Both the position numbers and the translations under genes were made by a program. Below, in pieces: positions 1 to 11,508 of a stretch of DNA of 64,000 nucleotides (position 1 is the stretch's first letter; every line of letters starts with the position of its first letter). Source of the DNA: Brachionus manjavacas. Lineage: Eukaryota; Rotifera; Eurotatoria; Ploima; Brachionidae. The stretch is taken from the NCBI GenBank assembly GCA_019054805.1, contig JAHQIY010000022.1, positions 124,001-188,000 on the forward strand, in the 5' to 3' direction. The notes under the pieces were generated by a model. It saw only the letters and a program-made list of their open reading frames with translations. It was not told the origin of the DNA and did not search any database.

Positions 1-2070
1 TTCTGTTTCCATAAATTTTTAAGTTAAGATTATCACTCTCTTTTTTGTACCTAGAAAAGACTAATGAACACGACTTTTCAACCGATATCTTCATTTTCCA
101 CTTAATAAGCCATTGTTCTAATTCGTTGAGGTATTTATTGATCTTATTTTCTAGGTTCCCTTTTTTGTTATAAATGAAGAATGTAACTAGATCATCTGCA
201 AAAAGCAGAGAGTATTCATTATTTGTTTTGTTTCTTTTAGGGATGTCATTAATGTATATACTAAATAAAAGAGGACTAATTACTGAGCCTTGAGGAACAC
301 CTGCAGTTATTTGATATTCTTCGCTCAAATGGTCATTCACATTTACCTTAAATGTCCTAGAGTCTAAAAAGGATTTTATCCAGTTAGTCAAGTAATGAGG
401 TGGATTTATTTTAATCAATTTAAAAAGTAAACCTTCATGCCAAACCCTATCAAAGGCTTTAGAAATATCAAAAAAAAGGCCGCAAACTCTTTTTTTTCTA
501 TTAAATGATTCCACAATTTTTTGAATTAAGAAGAAAAGATTATCTGCTGTTCGCCGGTGTTTCCTAAATCCAGATTGCTCCTGGATAAGGAGTGAATTTT
601 GCTCTAAAAAATTGTATAATCTTGAATATACTATGCGTTCCAGTAGCTTTCCTAAACAACTCGTTATACTAATTGGTCTATAATTTAAAGGATCGTGTAA
701 ACTAGAGGCCTTTTTTGAATCATAGTAATGTAAGATGTTTTCCACGCTTTCGGGACTCTACCTTCTCGAAGAGTTAAATTAAAAAGTTCTATGATTTCTA
801 TTAATGAATTTCTAGGTAAGTTTTTTAACATTAAATTATGAATTTGGTCAGGTCCTGATGCCGCTTCATTTTTTAATCTCTTTAAAGCCATAATTAATTC
901 ATTTAAGCATATTGGATCATTAAAATTAGACTGGTTATAATTCCTAAAGAAAACAGAGTTAGAATTTAGAATTTCGATATCTTTCTCAGTATCAATTAAA
1001 TCAGAATTAGGACTAAATATTGACGATAAGAGTTCTCCAAAGCATTTTCCCTTTTCTTCATTAGTTTTGAATTCCCTTTCATTTAAAATCAATTCAGGAA
1101 TTAAATTTGATCCTTTTTTTGTTCTAAATTTATTTATTTTTTTCCAAAAAGGTCTACTTGTCAGTGGGTTTTTTCCCATCTTCTCAATAAAATCAAACCA
1201 ATTTTGATTCCAGAATTTTTTAAAGAGGCCTTTAACTCAGATGTAAGTTGATTAAATTTTTGCTTGAGCTTTTGACAGCGAGTTTTCTGGTAATTTCTTC
1301 TTACTTTCCTACGTTCTTTTATCAAATTAACAATGTTTGGCGGAAGACTCGTTTTGTAGATTTTCTGAGAAAGATATGGAATGCTTTTATGTGAAGCAGA
1401 AATAATTTTTTCTGTTATTTTATCATTTAGTTGATCTATTGTGAGGGAACTTTCTGTGACATTCACTATTTGAGAATTTAAAATCTCGCTGAATAATTGC
1501 CAGTTTGCTTTCTTATAGTTAAGCCTTTTAGCTGCTGATTTATTTTCTAATTGATAGCCCATAGAAATCGATGCTTCGATTGGGAAATGGTCACTAGTCA
1601 TGTCTTGACTATTTAAGACACTAAAGTCGGTAATTTTGTCAATCAATGAAGATGAAACTAAAAAAGGTCAAGAATTTCAAAGTAATTCTTATTAAAAATA
1701 TTGAAAGTAGGATGCTTATCATTGATTACTGAAAAGTCTAGCTCGTTGATTATTCTTTCTAATATTATCCCGTTTTCATTTTCCCCTACGCAGCCTATTT
1801 GCTTTGTTCTAGCGTTTAGATCACCACCTAAAATGTAGTTTCTACATGTTTTATTTACTGTTTTAAAAAACTCAAAGTTCAGAAGCACATTAGGTGGATT
1901 ATAAAGACTAAATACAAACAGTTCATTATTCTTTCCTAAGTTCATTTTTATACAAAGGAGTTCGGAATTGAATTCCTCGTAAGAAAAATCTTGTATAAAT
2001 TCGATTCCTTCTTTAATTAAAATAGCTACTCCTCCTCCGTACTTGTTGCGTGGTTTTGTTAAGAACTGAT
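1..2070 (-). mobile_element. LINE-A tandem unit 1 (partial; its 3' part lies beyond the left edge)
   Basis: Minus-strand non-LTR retrotransposon copy. Reading leftward from 2070 it encodes the C-terminal half of an APE-type endonuclease (GGDLNA near 1830, SDHFPI near 1590) and then reverse transcriptase (NYRPISITS, the FADD catalytic box near 200-215, GVPQGS near 290). The reading frame is broken near 1660, 1170 and 700, each break beside a homopolymer run. The 5' end stops at an 'aagaactgat' sequence and abuts the 3' tail of the next unit. It is otherwise nearly identical to the units at 2071, 4920 and 7774. It is one of four head-to-tail copies. Confidence 0.93.
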
Positions 2071-4919
2071 TTATTTTATTTATTTATTTGTTTTCTGTAC
2101 CGAGCTAGAGCTCCTTCAGAATAAGTTAAAAATTAAAAAAATAAAATAAAAATGAAATTAAATAAAATAAAAATAAAATTAAAGTTAATAAAATAAGATA
2201 AAAAAAAAAAAAAAAAAAAAAAAAAGAATTAAAAAAAGTAAATAAGCTAAATAAATGAAAATTAAGAATATATAAAATTGGAAAAAATTGTTACATGTGG
2301 CTCATGTTTAAATAGTTCAAGTTTCAGGAAAAAAAGAAGAAATAGTAAGGTAGCAATTACACAATGGAGTTGGGTAGTCAATATATCTTGATTCGAAACC
2401 TTCTTTGTATTCCTTCACCAGTCTTACAACCAATGGAATAGAATGACTCAGTCCTGCCCCAACATATCTCTCACTCAATTCAAAAAGCCGATTCGAGACT
2501 GTTAGTAATTTTAGTTTATTAAAAGCCTCATGATGTACGATGTTGGAGGGAGTATCATATTTTAACTTAAGAATAGATCTGACTGCTGTATTCTGAATTG
2601 CTTGTAGTTTTTTGATATTATTTTCTGAAAATGAATTCAAGCAAGGAAAAGAATAGTCTAAAATTGATCCGACTAAAGATTTATATAGATTTCCTAGTGT
2701 GTTCTGATTAAGACCCCATTTTTTGTTTGACAATATCTTAATAATATTTAGCCTTTTATTGCAGCGCTCTTTAATTTCATCTACCAGTATATTAAAGTTT
2801 AATTTAGAATCAAATTTAATACCAAGAAACTTGATTTCTTTTTGTCTCTCTATTCTGTTTCCATAAATTTTTAAGTTAAGATTATCACTCTCTTTTTTGT
2901 ACCTAGAAAAGACTAATGAACACGACTTTTCAACCGATATCTTCATTTTCCACTTAATAAGCCATTGTTCTAATTCGTTGAGGTATTTATTGATCTTATT
3001 TTCTAGGTTCCCTTTTTTGTTATAAATGAAGAATGTAACTAGATCATCTGCAAAAAGCAGAGAGTATTCATTATTTGTTTTGTTTCTTTTAGGGATGTCA
3101 TTAATGTATATACTAAATAAAAGAGGACTAATTACTGAGCCTTGAGGAACACCTGCAGTTATTTGATATTCTTCGCTCAAATGGTCATTCACATTTACCT
3201 TAAATGTCCTAGAGTCTAAAAAGGATTTTATCCAGTTAGTCAAGTAATGAGGTGGATTTATTTTAATCAATTTAAAAAGTAAACCTTCATGCCAAACCCT
3301 ATCAAAGGCTTTAGAAATATCAAAAAAAAGGCCGCAAACTCTTTTTTCTATTAAATGATTCCACAATTTTTGAATTAAGAAGAAAAGATTATCTGCTGTT
3401 CGCCGGTGTTTCCTAAATCCAGATTGCTCCTGGATAAGGAGTGAATTTTGCTCTAAAAAATTGTATAATCTTGAATATACTATGCGTTCCAGTAGCTTTC
3501 CTAAACAACTCGTTATACTAATTGGTCTATAATTTAAAGGATCGTGTAAACTAGAGGCCTTTTTTGAATCATAGTAATGTAAGATGTTTTCCACGCTTTC
3601 GGGACTCTACCTTCTCGAAGAGTTAAATTAAAAAGTTCTATGATTTCTATTAATGAATTTCTAGGTAAGTTTTTTAACATTAAATTATGAATTTGGTCAG
3701 GTCCTGATGCCGCTTCATTTTTTAATCTCTTTAAAGCCATAATTAATTCATTTAAGCATATTGGATCATTAAAATTAGACTGGTTATAATTCCTAAAGAA
3801 AACAGAGTTAGAATTTAGAATTTCGATATCTTTCTCAGTATCAATTAAATCAGAATTAGGACTAAATATTGACGATAAGAGTTCTCCAAAGCATTTTCCC
3901 TTTTCTTCATTAGTTTTGAATTCCCTTTCATTTAAAATCAATTCAGGAATTAAATTTGATCCTTTTTTTGTTCTAAATTTATTTATTTTTTTCCAAAAAG
4001 GTCTACTTGTCAGTGGGTTTTCCCCATCTTCTCAATAAAATCAAACCAATTTTGATTCCAGAATTTTTTTAAAGAGGCCTTTAACTCAGTTGTAAGTTGA
4101 TTAAATTTTTGCTTGAGCTTTTGACAGCGAGTTTTCTGGTAATTTCTTCTTACTTTCCTACGTTCTTTTATCAAATGAACAATGTTTGGCGGAAGACTCG
4201 TTTTGTAGATTTTCTGAGAAAGATATGGAATGCTTTTATGTGAAGCAGAAATAATTTTTTCTGTTATTTTATCATTTAGTTGATCTATTGTGAGGGAACT
4301 TTCTGTGACATTCACTATTTGAGAATTTAAAATCTCGCTGAATAATTGCCAGTTTGCTTTCTTATAGTTAAGCCTTTTAGCTGCTGATTTATTTTCTAAT
4401 TGATAGCCCATAGAAATCGATGCTTCGATTGGGAAATGGTCACTAGTCATGTCTTGACTATTTAAGACACTAAAGTCGGTAATTTTGTCAATCAATGAAG
4501 ATGAAACTAAAAAAGGTCAAGAATTTCAAAGTAATTCTTATTAAAAATATTGAAAGTAGGATGCTTATCATTGATTACTGAAAAGTCTAGCTCGTTGATT
4601 ATTCTTTCTAATATTATCCCGTTTTCATTTTCCCCTACGCAGCCTATTTGCTTTGTTCTAGCGTTTAGATCACCACCTAAAATGTAGTTTCTACATGTTT
4701 TATTTACTGTTTTAAAAAACTCAAAGTTCAGAAGCACATTAGGTGGATTATAAAGACTAAATACAAACAGTTCATTATTCTTTCCTAAGTTCATTTTTAT
4801 ACAAAGGAGTTCGGAATTGAATTCCTCGTAAGAAAAATCTTGTATAAATTCGATTCCTTCTTTAATTAAAATAGCTACTCCTCCTCCGTACTTGTTGCGT
4901 GGTTTTGTTAAGAACTGAT
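2071..4919 (-). mobile_element. LINE-A tandem unit 2 (5'-truncated copy, about 2.85 kb)
   Basis: Complete tandem unit on the minus strand. The element's 3' end lies at 2071: an (AAAT)n-type tail, then the GAGC/GCTC stem-loop at 2102-2113 and a 3' UTR with a long T run on the sense strand. The stop codon is at 2317. An open stretch at 2317-3594 (425 codons) holds almost the whole RT domain: NYRPISITS, DISKAFDRVWHEG, GVPQGSVISPLL, FADDLV, KWKMKIS and FLGIKFD. No RNase H follows, which fits Jockey/CR1-like clades. Upstream the endonuclease part (4010-4794) is split by frameshifts. The 5' end is cut at the same base as units 1 and 3. Confidence 0.93.
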
Positions 4920-7773
4920 TTATTTTATTTATTTATTTGTTTTCTGTACCGAGCTAGAGCTCCTTCAGAATAAGTTAAAAATTAAAAAAATAAAATAAAA
5001 AATGAAATTAAATAAAATAAAAATAAAATTAAAGTTAATAAAATAAGATAAAAAAATAAAAAAAAAAAAAAAAAAAAAAAAGAATTAAAAAAAGTAAATA
5101 AGCTAAATAAATGAAAATTAAGAATATATAAAATTGGAAAAAATTGTTACATGTGGCTCATGTTTAAATAGTTCAAGTTTCAGGAAAAAAAGAAGAAATA
5201 GTAAGGTAGCAATTACACAATGGAGTTGGGTAGTCAATATATCTTGATTCGAAACCTTCTTTGTATTCCTTCACCAGTCTTACAACCAATGGAATAGAAT
5301 GACTCAGTCCTGCCCCAACATATCTCTCACTCAATTCAAAAAGCCGATTCGAGACTGTTAGTAATTTTAGTTTATTAAAAGCCTCATGATGTACGATGTT
5401 GGAGGGAGTATCATATTTTAACTTAAGAATAGATCTGACTGCTGTATTCTGAATTGCTTGTAGTTTTTTGATATTATTTTCTGAAAATGAATTCAAGCAA
5501 GGAAAAGAATAGTCTAAAATTGATCCGACTAAAGATTTATATAGATTTCCTAGCGTGTTCTGATTAAGACCCCATTTTTTGTTTGACAATATCTTAATAA
5601 TATTTAGCCTTTTATTGCAGCGCTCTTTAATTTCATCTACCAGTATATTAAAGTTTAATTTAGAATCAAATTTAATACCAAGAAACTTGATTTCTTTTTG
5701 TCTCTCTATTCTGTTTCCATAAATTTTTAAGTTAAGATTATCACTCTCTTTTTTGTACCTAGAAAAGACTAATGAACACGACTTTTCAACCGATATCTTC
5801 ATTTTCCACTTAATAAGCCATTGTTCTAATTCGTTGAGGTATTTATTGATCTTATTTTCTAGGTTCCCTTTTTTGTTATAAATGAAGAATGTAACTAGAT
5901 CATCTGCAAAAGCAGAGAGTATTCATTATTTGTTTTGTTTCTTTTAGGGATGTCATTAATGTATATACTAAATAAAAGAGGACTAATTACTGAGCCTTGA
6001 GGAACACCTGCAGTTATTTGATATTCTTCGCTCAAATGGTCATTCACATTTACCTTAAATGTCCTAGAGTCTAAAAAGGATTTTATCCAGTTAGTCAAGT
6101 AATGAGGTGGATTTATTTTAATCAATTTAAAAAGTAAACCTTCATGCCAAACCCTATCAAAGGCTTTAGAAATATCAAAAAAAAGGCCGCAAACTCTTTT
6201 TTCTATTAAATGATTCCACAATTTTTGAATTAAGAAGAAAAGATTATCTGCTGTTCGCCGGTGTTTCCTAAATCCAGATTGCTCCTGGATAAGGAGTGAA
6301 TTTTGCTCTAAAAAATTGTATAATCTTGAATATACTATGCGTTCCAGTAGCTTTCCTAAACAACTCGTTATACTAATTGGTCTATAATTTAAAGGATCGT
6401 GTAAACTAGAGGCCTTTTTTGAATCATAGTAATGTAAGATGTTTTCCACGCTTTCGGGACTCTACCTTCTCGAAGAGTTAAATTAAAAAGTTCTATGATT
6501 TCTATTAATGAATTTCTAGGTAAGTTTTTTAACATTAAATTATGAATTTGGTCAGGTCCTGATGCCGCTTCATTTTTTAATCTCTTTAAAGCCATAATTA
6601 ATTCATTTAAGCATATTGGATCATTAAAATTAGACTGGTTATAATTCCTAAAGAAAACAGAGTTAGAATTTAGAATTTCGATATCTTTCTCAGTATCAAT
6701 TAAATCAGAATTAGGACTAAATATTGACGATAAGAGTTCTCCAAAGCATTTTCCCTTTTCTTCATTAGTTTTGAATTCCCTTTCATTTAAAATCAATTTA
6801 GGAATTAAATTTGATCCTTTTTTTGTTCTAAATTTATTTATTTTTTTCCAAAAGGTCTACTTGTCAGTGGGTTTTTTCCCATCTTCTCAATAAAATCAAA
6901 CCAATTTTGATTCCAGAATTTTTTTAAAGAGGCCTTTAACTCAGTTGTAAGTTGATTAAATTTTTGCTTGAGCTTTTGACAGCGAGTTTTCTGGTAATTT
7001 CTTCTTACTTTCCTACGTTCTTTTATCAAATGAACAATGTTTGGCGGAAGACTCGTTTTGTAGATTTTCTGAGAAAGATATGGAATGCTTTTATGTGAAG
7101 CAGAAATAATTTTTCTGTTATTTTATCATTTAGTTGATCTATTGTGAGGGAACTTTCTGTGACATTCACTATTTGAGAATTTAAAATCTCGCTGAATAAT
7201 TGCCAGTTTGCTTTCTTATAGTTAAGCCTTTTAGCTGCTGATTTATTTTCTAATTGATAGCCCATAGAAATCGATGCTTCGATTGGGAAATGGTCACTAG
7301 TCATGTCTTGACTATTTAAGACACTAAAGTCGGTAATTTTGTCAATCAATGAAGATGAAACTAAAAAAGGTCAAGAATTTCAAAGTAATTCTTATTAAAA
7401 ATATTGAAAGTAGGATGCTTATCATTGATTACTGAAAAGTCTAGCTCGTTGATTATTCTTTCTAATATTATCCCGTTTTCATTTTCCCCTACGCAGCCTA
7501 TTTGCTTTGTTCTAGCGTTTAGATCACCACCTAAAATGTAGTTTCTACATGTTTTATTTACTGTTTTAAAAAACTCAAAGTTCAGAAGCACATTAGGTGG
7601 ATTATAAAGACTAAATACAAACAGTTCATTATTCTTTCCTAAGTTCATTTTTATACAAAGGAGTTCGGAATTGAATTCCTCGTAAGAAAAATCTTGTATA
7701 AATTCGATTCCTTCTTTAATTAAAATAGCTACTCCTCCTCCGTACTTGTTGCGTGGTTTTGTTAAGAACTGAT
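4920..7773 (-). mobile_element. LINE-A tandem unit 3 (5'-truncated copy)
   Basis: Third head-to-tail unit, with the same 3' tail, stem-loop (4951-4962), RT and partial endonuclease as unit 2. The reading frame is more broken: open pieces lie at 5173-5802, 5895-6449, 6389-6796, 6838-7029, 7026-7349 and 7361-7648. Most breaks coincide with changed A or T run lengths; for example the A run before the FADD box near 5910 is shorter than in the sister units. The pattern suggests either replication slippage or sequencing error in homopolymers rather than old decay, because base substitutions between units are very few. Confidence 0.92.
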
Positions 7774-8015
7774 TTATTTTATTTATTTATTTGTTTTCTT
7801 TACCGAGCTAGAGCTCCTTCAGAATAAGTTAAAAATTAAAAAAATAAAATAAAAATGAAATTAAATAAAATAAAAATAAAATTAAAGTTAATAAAATAAT
7901 ATAAAAAAAAAAAAAAAAAAAAAAGAATTAAAAAAAGTAAATAAGCTAAATAAATGAAAATTAAGAATATATAAAATTGGAAAAAATTGTTACATGTGGC
8001 TCATGTTTAAATAGT

Positions 8016-10829
8016 TCAAGTTTCAGGAAAAAAAGAAGAAATAGTAAGGTAGCAATTACACAATGGAGTTGGGTAGTCAATATATCTTGATTCGAAACCT
8101 TCTTTGTATTCCTTCACCAGTCTTACAACCAATGGAATAGAATGACTCAGTCCTGCCCCAACATATCTCTCACTCAATTCAAAAAGCCGATTCGAGACTG
8201 TTAGTAATTTTAGTTTATTAAAAGCCTCATGATGTACGATGTTGGAGGGAGTATCATATTTTAACTTAAGAATAGATCTGACTGCTGTATTCTGAATTGC
8301 TTGTAGTTTTTTGATATTATTTTCTGAAAATGAATTCAAGCAAGGAAAAGAATAGTCTAAAATTGATCCGACTAAAGATTTATATAGATTTCCTAGTGTG
8401 TTCTGATTAAGACCCCATTTTTTGTTTGACAATATCTTAATAATATTTAGCCTTTTATTGCAGCGCTCTTTAATTTCATCTACCAGTATATTAAAGTTTA
8501 ATTTAGAATCAAATTTAATACCAAGAAACTTGATTTCTTTTTGTCTCTCTATTCTGTTTCCATAAATTTTTAAGTTAAGATTATCACTCTCTTTTTTGTA
8601 CCTAGAAAAGACTAATGAACACGACTTTTCAACCGATATCTTCATTTTCCACTTAATAAGCCATTGTTCTAATTCGTTGAGGTATTTATTGATCTTATTT
8701 TCTAGGTTCCCTTTTTTGTTATAAATGAAGAATGTAACTAGATCATCTGCAAAAAGCAGAGAGTATTCATTATTTGTTTTGTTTCTTTTAGGGATGTCAT
8801 TAATGTATATACTAAATAAAAGAGGACTAATTACTGAGCCTTGAGGAACACCTGCAGTTATTTGATATTCTTCGCTCAAATGGTCATTCACATTTACCTT
8901 AAATGTCCTAGAGTCTAAAAAGGATTTTATCCAGTTAGTCAAGTAATGAGGTGGATTTATTTTAATCAATTTAAAAAGTAAACCTTCATGCCAAACCCTA
9001 TCAAAGGCTTTAGAAATATCAAAAAAAGGCCGCAAACTCTTTTTTTCTATTAAATGATTCCACAATTTTTTGAATTAAGAAGAAAAGATTATCTGCTGTT
9101 CGCCGGTGTTTCCTAAATCCAGATTGCTCCTGGATAAGGAGTGAATTTTGCTCTAAAAAATTGTATAATCTTGAATATACTATGCGTTCCAGTAGCTTTC
9201 CTAAACAACTCGTTATACTAATTGGTCTATAATTTAAAGGATCGTGTAAACTAGAGGCCTTTTTTTGAATCATAGTAATGTAAGATGTTTTCCACGCTTT
9301 CGGGACTCTACCTTCTCGAAGAGTTAAATTAAAAAGTTCTATGATTTCTATTAATGAATTTCTAGGTAAGTTTTTTAACATTAAATTATGAATTTGGTCA
9401 GGTCCTGATGCCGCTTCATTTTTTAATCTCTTTAAAGCCATAATTAATTCATTTAAGCATATTGGATCATTAAAATTAGACTGGTTATAATTCCTAAAGA
9501 AAACAGAGTTAGAATTTAGAATTTCGATATCTTTCTCAGTATCAATTAAATCAGAATTAGGACTAAATATTGACGATAAGAGTTCTCCAAAGCATTTTCC
9601 CTTTTCTTCATTAGTTTTGAATTCCCTTTCATTTAAAATCAATTTAGGAATTAAATTTGATCCTTTTTTTGTTCTAAATTTATTTATTTTTTTCCAAAAA
9701 GGTCTACTTGTCAGTGGGTTTTTTCCCATCTTCTCAATAAAATCAAACCAATTTTGATTCCAGAATTTTTTAAAGAGGCCTTTAACTCAGTTGTAAGTTG
9801 ATTAAATTTTTGCTTGAGCTTTTGACAGCGAGTTTTCTGGTAATTTCTTCTTACTTTCCTACGTTCTTTTATCAAATGAACAATGTTTGGCGGAAGACTC
9901 GTTTTGTAGATTTTCTGAGAAAGATATGGAATGCTTTTATGTGAAGCAGAAATAATTTTTTCTGTTATTTTATCATTTAGTTGATCTATTGTGAGGGAAC
10001 TTTCTGTGACATTCACTATTTGAGAATTTAAAATCTCGCTGAATAATTGCCAGTTTGCTTTCTTATAGTTAAGCCTTTTAGCTGCTGATTTATTTTCTAA
10101 TTGATAGCCCATAGAAATCGATGCTTCGATTGGGAAATGGTCACTAGTCATGTCTTGACTATTTAAGACACTAAAATCGGTAATTTTGTCAATCAATGAA
10201 GATGAAACTAAAAAAAGGTCAAGAATTTCAAAGTAATTCTTATTAAAAATATTGAAAGTAGGATGCTTATCATTGATTACTGAAAAGTCTAGCTCGTTGA
10301 TTATTCTTTCTAATATTATCCCGTTTTCATTTTCCCCTACGCAGCCTATTTGCTTTGTTCTAGCGTTTAGATCACCACCTAAAATGTAGTTTCTACATGT
10401 TTTATTTACTGTTTTAAAAAACTCAAAGTTCAGAAGCACATTAGGTGGATTATAAAGACTAAATACAAACAGTTCATTATTCTTTCCTAAGTTCATTTTT
10501 ATACAAAGGAGTTCGGAATTGAATTCCTCGTAAGAAAAATCTTGTATAAATTCGATTCCTTCTTTAATTAAAATAGCTACTCCTCCTCCGTACTTGTTGC
10601 GTGGTTTTGTTAAGAACTGATAATTTTGAAAATCAAGATAAATATTTGCCTCACTCAAATCTATCTTTAATTCATTGAGCAAAACAATGTCGGGACATTT
10701 TTGAGCTAAAAAATTGTCTAAGAGATGAACCCTACTAGGTAAATGAAGACAATTCCAGTGTGTAATTACTAACCTTGTTTTATTAAGAGGTTTTGTTCTT
10801 AAAGTTGATTTATTTAGCTTCTTGTTCAT
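8016..10829 (-). pseudogene. LINE-A ORF2: APE endonuclease plus reverse transcriptase (frameshifted)
   Basis: About 940 codons that would copy LINE RNA by target-primed reverse transcription. The endonuclease occupies the first 230 residues: HWN near the start, an N-E-L catalytic motif, YNPP, GGDLNA and SDHFPI. A linker follows, then RT with EQSGFRKHRRTADNL, DISKAFDRVWHEG, GVPQGSVISPL and the FADD catalytic box. It reads as three overlapping open pieces (10829-9711, 9729-9019, 9065-8016). The first break is near 9760, where a T run has six bases against seven in unit 2; the second is near 9040 at an A run and a T run. The start codon overlaps the ORF1 stop as ATGA (10829-10826), an arrangement known from other LINEs that use termination-reinitiation. 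There is no RNase H domain. The clade (Jockey/CR1-like) is inferred from motifs only. Confidence 0.88.
10616..10651. repeat. 36-bp direct repeat, left copy (inside LINE-A ORF2)
   Basis: The sequence beginning 'actgataattttgaaaatc' is repeated exactly at 11455-11490. Its first five bases are also the last bases kept in the 5'-truncated LINE-A units, so the repeat marks the breakpoint region of the array. Confidence 0.85.
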
Positions 10830-11445
10830 TCTAAATTTTCTTGACTGGCAGTTTGCTGACCAATTTCGTTAGATGATTGATCTACTTGAATTGAACATTC
10901 AGTTGTTGAACTGTTTGATTCAGACTCGAAGGTACTGTCGTTTTGATTTTCTAATACAACTAATGGTTTCTTTGATTCATTTTCGGTGAGCTCTTTTTCA
11001 TTTGGATCAAATTCGGGAAATCTCTTGATTTGATTTTTTGTTTGGAAAAAAGCTTCAGTCTCATTCTGATCATTTGAGAGGACATTGACAGGTCTCTGAC
11101 TTATTGGTAGAAGATCGTTTAAATGGCTTACCAAACTGTCTTCTAACACTGAAGTTTTGAGGTCTTGAGGACTAATTTCTGACATTACGTCATTGAGATT
11201 TGATGGCTGATATCCAGGCGTTTTTGGCATCAGATTTTCATCATTGTCTTTTAGGTCAGCTTCAATTATTGATTGGGTTTCTTCTTGGTCAATGTAAAGA
11301 TCATTGTAGTCAATCTTTTTCCTCTCAAGCGACTTTAGCTTTTCAGCAATGGAGCATTTTTGTGTTAAGTGTCCTTTCTGATGACACTTTTCGCATAGTT
11401 TTTCTTTGACAGGGCATTTCGCTATGTTGTGCCCTTCTTGATAAT
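10826..11445 (-). pseudogene. LINE-A ORF1: gag-like zinc-knuckle protein, 5'-truncated
   Basis: The open frame enters from the right near 11445 and ends at TGA 10828-10826. Near its start it has a CCHC zinc knuckle, CEKCHQKGHLTQKC (C-X2-C-X4-H-X4-C, about 11358-11399), preceded by the second half of another knuckle (GHNIAKC) whose first cysteines are lost at the element boundary. After this comes a charged linker and an acidic, Ser/Thr/Gln-rich C-terminus. Tandem CCHC knuckles are typical of ORF1 proteins of Jockey/I-type LINEs, which coat the element RNA. The N-terminal part is missing. The first methionine (11230) lies well inside the frame, so it is not the natural start. Confidence 0.75.
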
Positions 11446-11454
11446 TATTACCTT

Positions 11455-11490
11455 ACTGATAATTTTGAAAATCAAGATAAATATTTGCCT
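11455..11490. repeat. 36-bp direct repeat, right copy (at the LINE-A array boundary)
   Basis: Exact second copy of 10616-10651, placed directly at the right end of the LINE array. On one side it joins the truncated ORF1. On the other it meets the flank of the MULE element at 11509. It probably records the recombination or template switch that ended or amplified the array. Confidence 0.85.
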
Positions 11491-11508
11491 ATGGCTACTA
11501 TTACTTAT

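Larger units (their letters stand above)
7774..11453 (-). mobile_element. LINE-A tandem unit 4 (most 5'-complete copy, with ORF1 and ORF2)
   Basis: Rightmost unit of the array and the only one that continues past the common truncation point (10611-10620) into the endonuclease N-terminus and ORF1. The 3' tail and stem-loop are at 7774-7816. ORF2 runs from 10829 to 8016 with two frameshifts, and ORF1 lies upstream. Its right edge (11453-11454) joins a second 36-bp copy of the sequence found at the truncation point. This unit shows what the master element looked like: gag-like ORF1, then APE endonuclease plus RT in ORF2, then a short 3' UTR with tail. Confidence 0.9.
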
